22,456 nt of DNA, taken from Pseudomonadota bacterium. GTDB lineage: Bacteria > Desulfobacterota > Syntrophia > Syntrophales > UBA5619. Shown here piece by piece: positions 12,994 through 20,034 of this stretch (positions are counted from its first letter, which is position 1; every line of letters starts with the position of its first letter). A model generated the notes under the pieces. That model saw only the letters and a program-made list of their open reading frames with translations. It searched no databases and had not been told where the DNA came from. The position numbers were made by a program, and so were the translations under genes. The stretch covers positions 1 through 22,456 of the forward strand of contig JAHJXP010000286.1 of NCBI GenBank assembly GCA_018827585.1, read 5' to 3'.

Positions 12994-13941
12994 TTAGGCA
13001 GCGACGGCGAATGCCCGCTCCGCCGCCTCCCGGGTCGTCACGGACGTGCAGGCCACGCCGATGGTCCGGAAGAATTCCCGCAGGGGTCTCCCCGGACCGA
13101 TCTCCCAGACGGCGTCTGCCCCCGAGGCGAGACAGACCATGTTCTGTTTCCACCGGACGGTGTGGCTGATCTGCCGGACGAGGCTTTCGATCACCCCCTC
13201 CCGGTCGCCGGAGTGGAAACCGCCCCGGTAGTTCGAGGTCACGCGGCGGGCCGCAACCGGGTCGAGAGAGCCGCCCAGTTCCCTGAAAACCTGGGCGAAG
13301 GGATCGAGAATCGGTTCCAAGAGCCGGCTGTGGAAAGGGGCGCTCACGTTCAGCCGCACGAAACGGAGGGCCGGAAGGCCGGACAGGGCCGCCGAAAGAC
13401 GGATTTCCGCCTCGGCGACCGCTCCCGTCTCGCCGCTCAGGACAAGCTGACGATCGGAATTGGCGTTTGCCACGTCTACCAGGAGCCCGTCGAGAAGTCT
13501 GCCGATCACCTCCGGATTGAGTTCGTCCGCAATCACCGCCGTCATCGCCCCGGCGCCTACCGACACCGCCTCCTGCATGAGACGGCCCCGCTCCCGGACA
13601 ATCTTCAGGGCTGCCGCGAAGGGGAGCGCGCCAGCAGCGACAAGCGCCGTGAATTCGCCGAGACTGTGCCCCCCGAAAAGGGCGGGGCTGAAGCCGTAAC
13701 GGGCCGACAGTCCTCTGAGCATGGCGATCTCCGTCGTCACAATGCAGGGCTGGGTGTATTCGGTAAGATGGAGGCGTTCATCATCCGCAAAGCAGATGGC
13801 GGCGACATCCCAACCCAGGGCGTCCGCAGCCTCCTCATAGGCGCAGCGGCTTTCCGGAATCTGTTCGAAGAAGTCCCTTCCCATCCCTGCCCGCTGCGAT
13901 CCCTGGCCGGGGAAAACGACCGCATCTATTCGTCCTTCCAT
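12994..13941 (-). CDS. Malonyl-CoA:ACP transacylase (FabD-like)
   Basis: A 315-residue alpha/beta-hydrolase-like acyltransferase of normal length. FPGQGSQ (10-16), nucleophile S93 in GGHSLGEF (90-97), and H203 in NVSAPFHSRL complete the catalytic machinery. It loads malonyl groups onto the carrier protein in the cytoplasm. Among several in-frame ATGs (13959, 13947, 13941) I chose 13941 because GGGAGGG stands six bases before it. The frame is open back to 14031, but that part has no family resemblance. It is the first gene of the leftward lipid cluster, 104 nt ahead of the dehydrogenase gene, and the nearest convincing promoter lies about 800 nt upstream at 14732-14760. A TATAAT at 13958-13963 has no good -35. 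Confidence 0.93.
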   Translation of the reverse strand: MEGRIDAVVFPGQGSQRAGMGRDFFEQIPESRCAYEEAADALGWDVAAICFADDERLHLTEYTQPCIVTTEIAMLRGLSARYGFSPALFGGHSLGEFTALVAAGALPFAAALKIVRERGRLMQEAVSVGAGAMTAVIADELNPEVIGRLLDGLLVDVANANSDRQLVLSGETGAVAEAEIRLSAALSGLPALRFVRLNVSAPFHSRLLEPILDPFAQVFRELGGSLDPVAARRVTSNYRGGFHSGDREGVIESLVRQISHTVRWKQNMVCLASGADAVWEIGPGRPLREFFRTIGVACTSVTTREAAERAFAVAA

Positions 13942-14689
13942 TGCCATCCCTCCCGTCATTATATGAACCCGTAAGAATTTGTATAAATCCACAAGCGGAA
14001 ATGCTTTCCCTGGGAAGATCGCAGCAATCATGCCATATCGCAGTGCGGCAGGTTGTTTTCCGGAAACCCCCCTTTCGCCGGACAGTTGAAGCGGCCGCCT
14101 CCGCCCCGGGGAGGGTGCTTTCCCCCGGCATAGGGCCTCCCCGGTGCGTAAAATTGGACCAGGGTGCGAAGCGGGCTACGCAGCGCCTTTTCCTCTTTGG
14201 TGGTGGATTACGGATGCCATCAATCGTTGCTCATCCCTACCGGGATACGATAAATAGATATGTGAACGGGAGATCGGTTATTTTGAGAAAAACAAGGAAC
14301 GGATGCGGTATGCGGATTTCAGGAAGAGAGGTCTTTTTGTAGGCTCTGGCGTCTTGGAGGCAGGGTGCCGCACCGTCGCTGGGCAGCGCCTGAAACAGTC
14401 GGGTATGCACTGGACAGTTAGGGTGCGAACAGTATTATAGCCCTGCGCTGCAGTATTCTGAGCAACCGTTGTGAAGATTTTCGGGAGCATCGTGCGGCGG
14501 CGTAAAATCGCCCTCATAAATTTGTCGCACACCCCACCCCGTGGGGTGTATTATCAGGCCATACGAGCCTGTGGTACATTTTGAAGTGGAATTCACCATA
14601 TGCGTAGAATATCTTTAACATGGTGGCATCCCACGGAGACTATTTTCTTGCAATAATACAATAGAATCCCGGCTCATCAATAAACACAT

Positions 14690-14716
14690 CAATACCTTTG
14701 ATTTGATAAGGTATTG
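14690..14716. repeat. Perfect 9-bp inverted repeat, possible hairpin or operator
   Basis: CAATACCTT (14690-14698) and AAGGTATTG (14708-14716) are exact inverted repeats with a 9-nt spacer. On the minus strand this falls about 10 nt after the predicted transcription start of the promoter at 14732-14760, so it would either fold at the 5' end of the transcript or bind a dimeric regulator at the start site. Confidence 0.6.
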
Positions 14717-14731
14717 CTTTCGATGGATGGA

Positions 14732-14760
14732 AGTATAGGGGGGCTGTTTTTGCTTGTCAA
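14732..14760 (-). promoter_or_regulatory. Sigma-70-like promoter, leftward
   Basis: On the minus strand TTGACA (14755-14760) and TATACT (14732-14737) are separated by exactly 17 nt. The start of transcription would be near 14725. The only confident genes downstream on this strand begin with the malonyl transferase at 13941, about 780 nt away. Confidence 0.65.
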
Positions 14761-14933
14761 GGGATATTTTGCATCGAAAAGCAGGGGCTGGCGATGCGGT
14801 TGGGATAAGGAAGGTGGAGCAGCGGCCGCTCTTTTGAGAAATCAGCTCACCTTTTGGTCGAGTCACCCGTCAAGAAGGCATTTTTGAGCACAATTCAGGC
14901 AGACCTCTCCTTCACGCCTTTTTTGATGAGGCG

Positions 14934-15655
14934 TTATGCATGAATATAGGCATCCCAAGAGTAGTCGGGGTCGGCGTAGAAGGAATCACTGGGCGCTGGA
15001 GAGTGAGAGGAATCAGCCTGGCCCAACTTTTCCTGAAAGCCTTTTCGTTTCTCTGAGGTTCGAGGATGCAGGGGATGGCATCATCAATTCCTTCCTGCTG
15101 CCTTTTACCCCGGACGACATTACTGTAATAGCCATAGTACCGCACCATCTGCTCACCCCTGTTCGGTATGTGGGAACACATGGCGGCGAGCCATTCCATA
15201 GCCGGGAAAACCTTGATGGACTTCCCGTCTTTAGACGCATAGACGACCTTTCCCTCCTGATCCAGATACCGCATCCGTTCCTGGGAGAACGACGCCCGGA
15301 TGATATAGCGCGCCAGATTTTCCATGGCCGTTTCGTCATGGGGTGATATGCGGTTGCCGCAGAAGACATGGAACCCGGAATGACGCCATGACGAGAGCAT
15401 GGCAATCAATTCCCTGGTGATCTTCCCTTTGGCGAGAAGCATCCTGAATACCTTGTGCCGGAAGATGGCCTCCAGCTTTTTCAACTCCAGAGGAGGCGCG
15501 ACCCGGAACATGCCGTTCCCGTAAAAGCAGCCGTCCGTCACCAAAATGTGACAGTGGGGATTAAATCCGAGGAAGTCGCCAAAGCTCTGAATAGCAATGA
15601 CTGCGCCGGGGAGGGGGTTGTTCTCATGGACCGCCTCTTGGAGAAAGACCTTCAC
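14934..15655 (-). pseudogene. Decayed IS91-family transposase
   Basis: A minus-strand frame carries typical IS91-type transposase sequence: QEAVHENNPLPGAVIAIQSF, GDFLGFNPHCHILVTDGCFYG, LSSWRHSGFHVFCGNRI, ETAMENLARYIIRASFSQER, MEWLAAMCSHIPNRGEQMVR and YYGYYSNVVRGKRQ. It is broken at both ends. The N-terminal zinc-binding and early catalytic part is missing beyond about 15655, where the sequence becomes an HsdR fragment on the other strand. After FRKSWARLI the C-terminal region is deleted and shifted: the family's ending reappears in another frame as FYADPDYSWDAYIHA-stop (14934). It cannot encode a working enzyme. The family moves by rolling-circle transposition. Confidence 0.85.
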
Positions 15656-15659
15656 CAAG

Positions 15660-15866
15660 GGCAAAAACACCCACATCATCGTCGAGCGGATCGTCGCGGA
15701 CATCGACGAGATCGTCAAGAAGGTCAGCTTCCCCGACTGGCAGCACACCAGCCAGGGCGAGCGCCTGGTGCAGAAGGAGCTCCGCCGGACGCTCCTCAAA
15801 TACCGGCTCCACACCGACCAGGAGCTCTTCGACAAGGCCTATGGCTACATCCGGCAGTACTATTAG
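15660..15866 (+). pseudogene. hsdR: C-terminal fragment of type I restriction subunit HsdR
   Basis: The plus-strand frame reads NTHIIVERIVADIDEIVKKV, FPDWQHTSQGERLVQKELRR, TLLKYRLHTDQELFDKAYGY and ends IRQYY-stop. This is the very conserved C-terminus of HsdR, the ATP-dependent motor and nuclease subunit of type I restriction systems. All N-terminal parts (nuclease and helicase domains) are absent: the IS91-type transposase remnant replaces them at about 15655. No hsdM or hsdS is seen nearby. It is the scar of a lost type I system disrupted by the mobile element. The upstream in-frame codons to 15597 belong to the transposase's antisense strand. Confidence 0.85.
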
Positions 15867-16077
15867 GATGGGCGCAGGCGGACTCTCAACGGACGAGCGT
15901 CCTGACATTTGGAACCGGGTCAGCGAACGGATTGACGCGACGGTTCTATCAGCAACCGTGATTTATACCGAATTATCGGCAGCGACCCCCTCAATGCCTC
16001 AAGGATGCTGAAGACATGGATTGACGCCAATCTGTTGAGGATCCGGTAATTTTTCCAATGCAATCAACGGGCAGGCG

Positions 16078-16773
16078 TCAAGGCGCGATATACACGGTCG
16101 GGTCGGGCACACCGGCATCCTCGAATCCTTTTCTTCTCAGGGTGCAACTGTCGCACCGGCCGCAGGCCTTTCCTGCCGGCGAGGGGTCGTAGCAGCTGTG
16201 GGTCAGGCCGTAGTCGACGCCCAGTTCGATCCCCTTTTTGATGATCTCCGCCTTTTTCATCCGGATCAGAGGCGTTTGGATATTCATGCGCAGCTTTCCC
16301 TCCACCGCCGCTTTGGTGGCCAGGTTTGCCAATTGCCCATAGGCGGCGATGAACTCCGGCCGGCAATCCGGATAACCGCTGTAATCAACGGCATTGACGC
16401 CGATGAAAATATCCGCCGCCTGAAGCACCTCCGCCCACGCCAGCGCATAGGAGAGGAAGATCGTATTGCGGGCCGGGACGTAGGTGACCGGAATCTCATG
16501 TGCCATGTCGTCGACGCCGCGGCCTTTGGGGACGTCAATTTGGTCCGTGAGCGCCGAGCCGCCGATCGGTCGCAGATCGATGTCGATGACGAGATGTTTC
16601 TTTACCCGGAAGAAATCGGCCACCTTCCGGGCCGCTTCCAGCTCACAGGCATGCCGCTGGCCATAGTGGAAGGTCAGGCTGTAGATTTCATAATTTTCCG
16701 CCCTGGCGATGGCCATCGCGGTGGTGGAATCGATGCCGCCGCTGGAGAGGATGACTGCCTTTCTGCCGGACAT
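16078..16773 (-). CDS. queC: 7-cyano-7-deazaguanine synthase QueC
   Basis: A 231-residue enzyme converting 7-carboxy-7-deazaguanine to preQ0 with ammonia and ATP. PP-loop SSGGIDSTTA near residues 10-19 binds ATP; FHYGQRH follows. The C-terminal THSCYDPSPAGKACGRCDSC block supplies four zinc-binding cysteines. The start is ATG at 16773, with AAAGGGAGTTTCATC before it; the frame is open much further upstream only as a shadow across queE. It lies 17 nt after queE on the same strand and completes the queD-queE-queC unit. The product feeds queuosine, archaeosine-like tRNA modification or 7-deazaguanine DNA modification. No tgt or dpd genes are in the window to decide which. Confidence 0.96.
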   Translation of the reverse strand: MSGRKAVILSSGGIDSTTAMAIARAENYEIYSLTFHYGQRHACELEAARKVADFFRVKKHLVIDIDLRPIGGSALTDQIDVPKGRGVDDMAHEIPVTYVPARNTIFLSYALAWAEVLQAADIFIGVNAVDYSGYPDCRPEFIAAYGQLANLATKAAVEGKLRMNIQTPLIRMKKAEIIKKGIELGVDYGLTHSCYDPSPAGKACGRCDSCTLRRKGFEDAGVPDPTVYIAP

Positions 16774-16790
16774 GATGAAACTCCCTTTTC

Positions 16791-17438
16791 TTATACGCCC
16801 CTTTTTTCGGCCCCCCAGATCCATTTGTGAAGCTGGATCTGCAGGCGCGCATCGAGATGATCCTCCAGGATCCACCGGGCAAGGATTTCCGGGTTCATCC
16901 GGCCGAATACCGGGGAGATCAGCGGGGGCTTCAGGCCGTTGCGGCGGGAGAGATGCGTGGAGATGAAGGAGTTCGCATATTCGAAATCTTCCCGGTTGCC
17001 GATGACGAACTTGACCTCGTCGTTCGGGGTGATGATATCGAAATTCTCCAGCCGGTTCTTTTCCGATTCGCCGCTGGAGGGGCATTTCACATCCACGATC
17101 CGGATGCACCGTTCGTCGACGACGCCGATCTCCCGGCTGCCGTTCGTTTCCAGCAAAACGGTGTAGTGTCGATCCAGCAATGTCCGGATGAGTTCCGGGG
17201 TTTGCGCCTGGAGCAGCGGTTCCCCGCCGGTGATCTCCACGAGCCTGCAATGGAAGGAGCGGATTTGCCTCTCGATATCGAGGATTTCGAGCCAGGCTCC
17301 TTCATCATACGCATAGGTGGTGTCGCAGTACGAGCAGCGGAGGTTGCAGCCGGTCAGCCGGATGAAGGCGCAGGGCCGGCCGGCATGGGAAGACTCTCCC
17401 TGAATGCTGAAGAAGATTTCGTTGACCTGTAACGGCAC
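16791..17438 (-). CDS. queE: 7-carboxy-7-deazaguanine synthase QueE (radical SAM)
   Basis: A 215-residue radical SAM enzyme that contracts 6-carboxytetrahydropterin to 7-carboxy-7-deazaguanine. The iron-sulfur motif C31-x3-C35-x2-C38 lies in TGCNLRCSYCDT, preceded by FSIQGESSHAGRPCAFIRL, and EITGGEPLLQ follows. The CxxxCxxC spacing is the standard one for radical SAM proteins. The start is GTG at 17438, immediately after the queD TGA, with GGGAGGAA overlapping the end of queD; an ATG three bases earlier is in another frame. It sits between queD and queC, the usual pathway order. Confidence 0.95.
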   Translation of the reverse strand: MPLQVNEIFFSIQGESSHAGRPCAFIRLTGCNLRCSYCDTTYAYDEGAWLEILDIERQIRSFHCRLVEITGGEPLLQAQTPELIRTLLDRHYTVLLETNGSREIGVVDERCIRIVDVKCPSSGESEKNRLENFDIITPNDEVKFVIGNREDFEYANSFISTHLSRRNGLKPPLISPVFGRMNPEILARWILEDHLDARLQIQLHKWIWGAEKRGV

Positions 17439-17819
17439 TCATTCCTCCCAGTAAAAGGCGCCGGCATTGGGTGTTTCCGACACCTGAATCTTCGAGACCC
17501 TAACCGCCTCCGAATTGATGCGCCGGCTGAGTTCTTGATAGAGGTGCCTGGCGATGTTTTCCGAGGAGGGATTGAGTTCCCGAAACGGCGGGATTTCATT
17601 GATGTTGCAATGATCCAATCCCCGCAGCACATCCCGGACATGCTCTTTGATCACCCGGAAATCGATTCCGATGCCCGTGTCATCGAGTTCACGGCAGCGG
17701 ACAAAGATCCGGACGATCCAGTTGTGTCCGTGCAGGCGCGCGCAGTCGCCAGGATAGCCCCGCAGGGCATGGGCCGCGGAGAAATGGGTTTCCACATAGA
17801 CTTCGAAGACGCCAAGCAT
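17439..17819 (-). CDS. queD: 6-carboxytetrahydropterin synthase QueD
   Basis: A 126-residue PTPS-family enzyme making 6-carboxy-5,6,7,8-tetrahydropterin from 7,8-dihydroneopterin triphosphate. Zinc histidines H17 (FSAAH) and H30/H32 (LHGHNW), and catalytic C26 (DCARLHGH), are present. The start is ATG at 17819 with a moderate AAAGGGAT site upstream. It is the first gene of the leftward queD-queE-queC operon. I looked for a preQ1 riboswitch in the leader between 17820 and 17940 and saw none, so regulation is not evident. The cobalamin riboswitch nearby is on the other strand and serves the divergent peptide unit. Confidence 0.95.
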   Translation of the reverse strand: MLGVFEVYVETHFSAAHALRGYPGDCARLHGHNWIVRIFVRCRELDDTGIGIDFRVIKEHVRDVLRGLDHCNINEIPPFRELNPSSENIARHLYQELSRRINSEAVRVSKIQVSETPNAGAFYWEE

Positions 17820-18001
17820 GTTTTATCCCTTTCGAATCGATTTGGCGAATCAGCGTATCACATTCGGGCTGATATTTCTTTGATTTAAGTTTACACCGAT
17901 ATCTCCTTCCACAAAAAGGAAACACCTATCATAGTCAATTGTGATGAAAATGTAGGACTTCAAACAGTTATCAATGGTGTCAATTTTTTCTTAGAAAAAG
18001 C

Positions 18002-18030
18002 TTGACATTACTCCCTCTCGCCGGTAGATG
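18002..18030 (+). promoter_or_regulatory. Promoter for the riboswitch-controlled peptide unit
   Basis: TTGACA at 18002-18007 and TAGATG at 18025-18030 are 17 nt apart; the -35 is perfect, the -10 weak. Transcription would begin near 18037, a few bases before the first riboswitch helix. Confidence 0.6.
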
Positions 18031-18041
18031 ATTGTTTAAAT

Positions 18042-18204
18042 CGGTTCACACATACCGGAACACGGTGTAAATCCGTGGCGGACCCGCCGCTGTAATCGGC
18101 GAGGCTCTTCATGATGGCTTATGGCCGGTCACTGTCGAGGTAACACTCGGCGGGAAGACTGTGAAGAGCTTACGACCCGAGAGCCAGAAGACCTGTGAGA
18201 GCCG
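18042..18204 (+). promoter_or_regulatory. Cobalamin (AdoCbl-type) riboswitch aptamer
   Basis: The closing helix is CGGTTCACAC (18042-18051) with GTGAGAGCCG (18195-18204). Inside are the hallmark elements in order: GGTGTAAATCCGTGGCGGAC, CCGCCGCTGTAATCGGCGA, a GTCACTG core, CGGGAAGAC, and the B12 box as GAGAGCCAGAAGACCTGT (consensus AGCCAGGAGACCTGCC with small changes). It is followed by a terminator (18231-18276) and then the peptide gene, so cobalamin binding is expected to stop transcription of the peptide and maturase genes. Confidence 0.93.
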
Positions 18205-18230
18205 GAAAATTTTTGATGAACCTGATGGCA

Positions 18231-18276
18231 AAGGGTTCTGACTGACGATAGTCGTCCAGTTGGAGCCCTTTTTTTA
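18231..18276 (+). terminator. Riboswitch expression platform: intrinsic terminator
   Basis: AAGGGTTCTGACTG pairs with CCAGTTGGAGCCCTT (a few wobble pairs) around a short loop, followed by a T-run ending near 18276. It lies between the aptamer and the ribosome site of the peptide gene, the standard arrangement for transcriptional control. Confidence 0.8.
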
Positions 18277-18308
18277 TTACATCTCACCGACAAGAAAGGA
18301 GAATGAAC

Positions 18309-18416
18309 ATGAAGGAAAAGAAAGTTAAAAAAGATGTGATTGCTTATCGGAAGGGCTGCAAGGCCAAAGGGACCGGACTATCTCACTATATTCTGATGAA
18401 TAGGAAAGTGAAATAA
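18309..18416 (+). CDS. cbpA: CbpA-like modified peptide precursor
   Basis: A 35-residue basic peptide with no leader of the secretory type: MKEKKVKKDV, then IAYRKGCKAKGTGLSHYIL, then MNRKVK. ATG at 18309 is chosen because AAAGGAG stands seven bases before it; the ATG at 18303 is too close to that site. The stop overlaps the start of the radical SAM gene by one base (TAATG), the coupling expected for a peptide substrate and its maturase. A single Cys, a Tyr, a Ser-His-Tyr triplet and two glycines in the GTGLSHY core are candidate modification sites. I recall a family annotated 'modified peptide precursor CbpA' with this IAYRK.CKA.GTGLSHYI core beneath cobalamin riboswitches. The structure and purpose of the product are unknown to me. 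Confidence 0.85.
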   Translation: MKEKKVKKDVIAYRKGCKAKGTGLSHYILMNRKVK

Positions 18417-19837
18417 TGACCGGCACGAAAAACAACGTCATTAATGGTACGGCGGCCCCCTCGCGGGGCCGTTTCGTAAACACGGGGAATGGTCCTACGT
18501 TTCAAGCAATTGACATCGGGCATCCGAAATATGTAGCCATGATTGAGCCCGACACGGCCTTCTGGTCCCTGATTCAGCGTGATAAACTCATGGATTGCCT
18601 GTCGGAAGGTGATTTCTTAAAATCTTATGCGAAAAAATCCAAACATTTTGCCAAAGAGATGGATTCCTTGCGGTTTGGGCTAAAACCCTCGGCAGTTTAT
18701 TTTAACCCCACCGAACGGTGCAATATGAACTGTACCTATTGCTATATTCCCGAGAAGATGCGGCGTCATGGCGAGCATATGCCGGAAAAGAAATTGTTTG
18801 CGGCCCTCGACATCCTCAAACGATACTTTCATAAGACACTGCCGAAGGATTCGATGCCACAAATCATCTTCCATGGGGCCGAGCCCCTGCTCAATCGCGA
18901 GGCAGTCTTCGCGGGCATTAAGGAATACGGAGATGACTTTCTCTTTGGCGTCCAGACCAATGCGACACTGCTGGACGATAAAGCTGTTGAGTTCCTGACG
19001 AGCCATCATGTGAGCATCGGGATTTCGCTGGACGCTCCTACCGCCCGGATTGCCGATCGCACCCGAAAAAAATGGGATGGCCAGGGAATCTTCAGGCAGG
19101 TTGTCGCCGCCATGGAGCGGCTTAAAAGCTATGAAGGCTGGAGCGTTATCTGTACGGTCACCGGCGCAAACCTGCGGCACCTGAGCAAGTTAGTGAATTT
19201 TTTTCATGAGAAAGAGGTGCCGACGTGTCTGATGAACATCCTCCGTTGCACCCTTCCGTCGTCACGCAGCTTGAAGCCCGGCGATGCGGAGGCAGTCAGA
19301 TATTTCCTGGCGGCTTTGGATCGCACCTATGAATTGTATGAACAGACCGGACGGAGATTACCTGTGGGCAATTTCGCCAATATTCTTCTTGCCATTATCG
19401 CACCGGCGGCCCGCCGGCTGATGTGCGATATATCGCCCTGTGGCGGCGGGAGGTGCTTCTTCGCGTTAGCTCCTAATGGTGGCATGTTTCCTTGTAGTGA
19501 ATTCATCGGGCTGGATCATTTTCAGTCCGGCAACCTTTTTACAGACGATATTCCCACCGTACTCCAATCCGAGCCATTCCGTTTGGTCACTGATCGTAAG
19601 GTCGAAGATATTGAGCCATGCCGGCATTGCGCAATCCGGCACTTCTGCGGCGCCCCCTGTCCAGCCGAGGCCTATGAAATGAATGGCGGCATGGATAAGA
19701 TCGGTGCGTTCTGTGAGTTTTATGAAGAACAGGTGCGATACGCATTTCGTGTGATAGCCGATGGAAAGGTGGATGCATACCTGTGGGACGGCTGGGACAA
19801 AGGCATGAAAACCACATTCAACATCAATAAAGATTAA
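18416..19837 (+). CDS. cbpB: CbpB-like peptide-modifying radical SAM/SPASM enzyme
   Basis: A 473-residue radical SAM protein. The SAM-cluster motif C102-x3-C106-x2-C109 is in PTERCNMNCTYCYIP; GAEPLLNRE (the GGEP-like strand), QTNATLL and ISLDAP follow in the usual barrel order. The C-terminal third is a SPASM domain with cysteines in ISPCGGGRCFF and NGGMFPCSEF (about 335-362) and in CRHCAIRHFCGAPCP (about 402-416), plus GAFCEFYEEQ, enough for two auxiliary iron-sulfur clusters. Such enzymes install crosslinks or other modifications on ribosomal peptides. It begins on the last base of the upstream peptide gene's stop. It corresponds to what I recall as 'peptide-modifying radical SAM enzyme CbpB'. 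No B12-binding domain is visible, so the cobalamin link appears to be regulatory. A terminator follows directly. Confidence 0.9.
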   Translation: MTGTKNNVINGTAAPSRGRFVNTGNGPTFQAIDIGHPKYVAMIEPDTAFWSLIQRDKLMDCLSEGDFLKSYAKKSKHFAKEMDSLRFGLKPSAVYFNPTERCNMNCTYCYIPEKMRRHGEHMPEKKLFAALDILKRYFHKTLPKDSMPQIIFHGAEPLLNREAVFAGIKEYGDDFLFGVQTNATLLDDKAVEFLTSHHVSIGISLDAPTARIADRTRKKWDGQGIFRQVVAAMERLKSYEGWSVICTVTGANLRHLSKLVNFFHEKEVPTCLMNILRCTLPSSRSLKPGDAEAVRYFLAALDRTYELYEQTGRRLPVGNFANILLAIIAPAARRLMCDISPCGGGRCFFALAPNGGMFPCSEFIGLDHFQSGNLFTDDIPTVLQSEPFRLVTDRKVEDIEPCRHCAIRHFCGAPCPAEAYEMNGGMDKIGAFCEFYEEQVRYAFRVIADGKVDAYLWDGWDKGMKTTFNINKD

Positions 19838-19894
19838 GGATCGTCTGTCACAAATGTTCGGTAACATCGAATTATGAGTCAACGATCCCTTTTT
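19838..19894 (+). terminator. Probable terminator after the maturase gene
   Basis: GGATCGT (19838-19844) pairs with ACGATCC (19882-19888), and a CTTTTTA tail follows. The long loop carries its own small hairpin (ATGTT-CGGT-AACAT, 19854-19867). It starts directly after the TAA of the radical SAM gene. Confidence 0.7.
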
Positions 19895-19896
19895 AG

Positions 19897-19986
19897 TCAC
19901 TCCTTGGGTAACATTTTATTTGAGGCAATTCGCCCTCGTTCAACCTTTTTGGGGATGTGAGAGCACAGGTTGGCCAGCCATTCCAG
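19897..19986 (-). pseudogene. Short IS91-type transposase fragment
   Basis: A minus-strand frame of 29 codons reads LEWLANLCSHIPKKVERGRI and then ASNKMLPKE-stop; an in-frame TAG lies just upstream. The start matches the MEWLAAMCSHIPN block of the IS91-type transposase remnant at 14934-15655, on the same strand. It is a small scar abutting the peptide unit's terminator. Confidence 0.55.
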
Positions 19987-20034
19987 AGGCTATGAGATAT
20001 CCACTGACCGGCTCTGCCTTCATCTTGACCGCCC

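Larger units (their letters stand above)
13942..14933. other. Gene-poor stretch of about 1 kb
   Basis: No open frame here looks like a protein to me; those of 83-98 codons in it have arginine- and proline-rich or otherwise random-looking composition. What can be seen is a leftward sigma-70-like promoter (14732-14760), a perfect 9-bp inverted repeat just downstream of it (14690-14716), and a GC-rich 9-bp hairpin at 14529-14549 (ACACCCCAC/GTGGGGTGT). The stretch could be a long leader of the lipid operon, a non-coding RNA locus, or decayed mobile DNA next to the IS91 remnant. Confidence 0.6.

Noticed and set aside
13951..13963. TATAAT just upstream of the malonyl transferase gene
   Set aside because: No acceptable -35 hexamer at 16-18 nt, and the start of transcription would fall on the ribosome site.
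14529..14549. GC-rich 9-bp hairpin as a terminator
   Set aside because: The stem is perfect, but there is no T-run on either side; kept only as a structural note in the gene-free stretch.
14278..14866. Minus-strand open frames of 83-84 codons in the gene-free stretch
   Set aside because: Random-looking composition and no recognisable domain; one runs straight through the predicted promoter.
15597..15659. First 21 codons of the plus-strand frame leading into the HsdR fragment
   Set aside because: They are the reverse strand of conserved transposase sequence, so HsdR similarity starts only at about 15660.
15868..16011. 47-codon plus-strand frame after the HsdR remnant
   Set aside because: It has an ATG and reasonable composition, but no ribosome site, no family resemblance and a location in decayed mobile DNA.
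17820..17940. preQ1 riboswitch ahead of queD
   Set aside because: I found no preQ1-I or preQ1-II aptamer pattern in the leader; the only riboswitch is the cobalamin one on the other strand.
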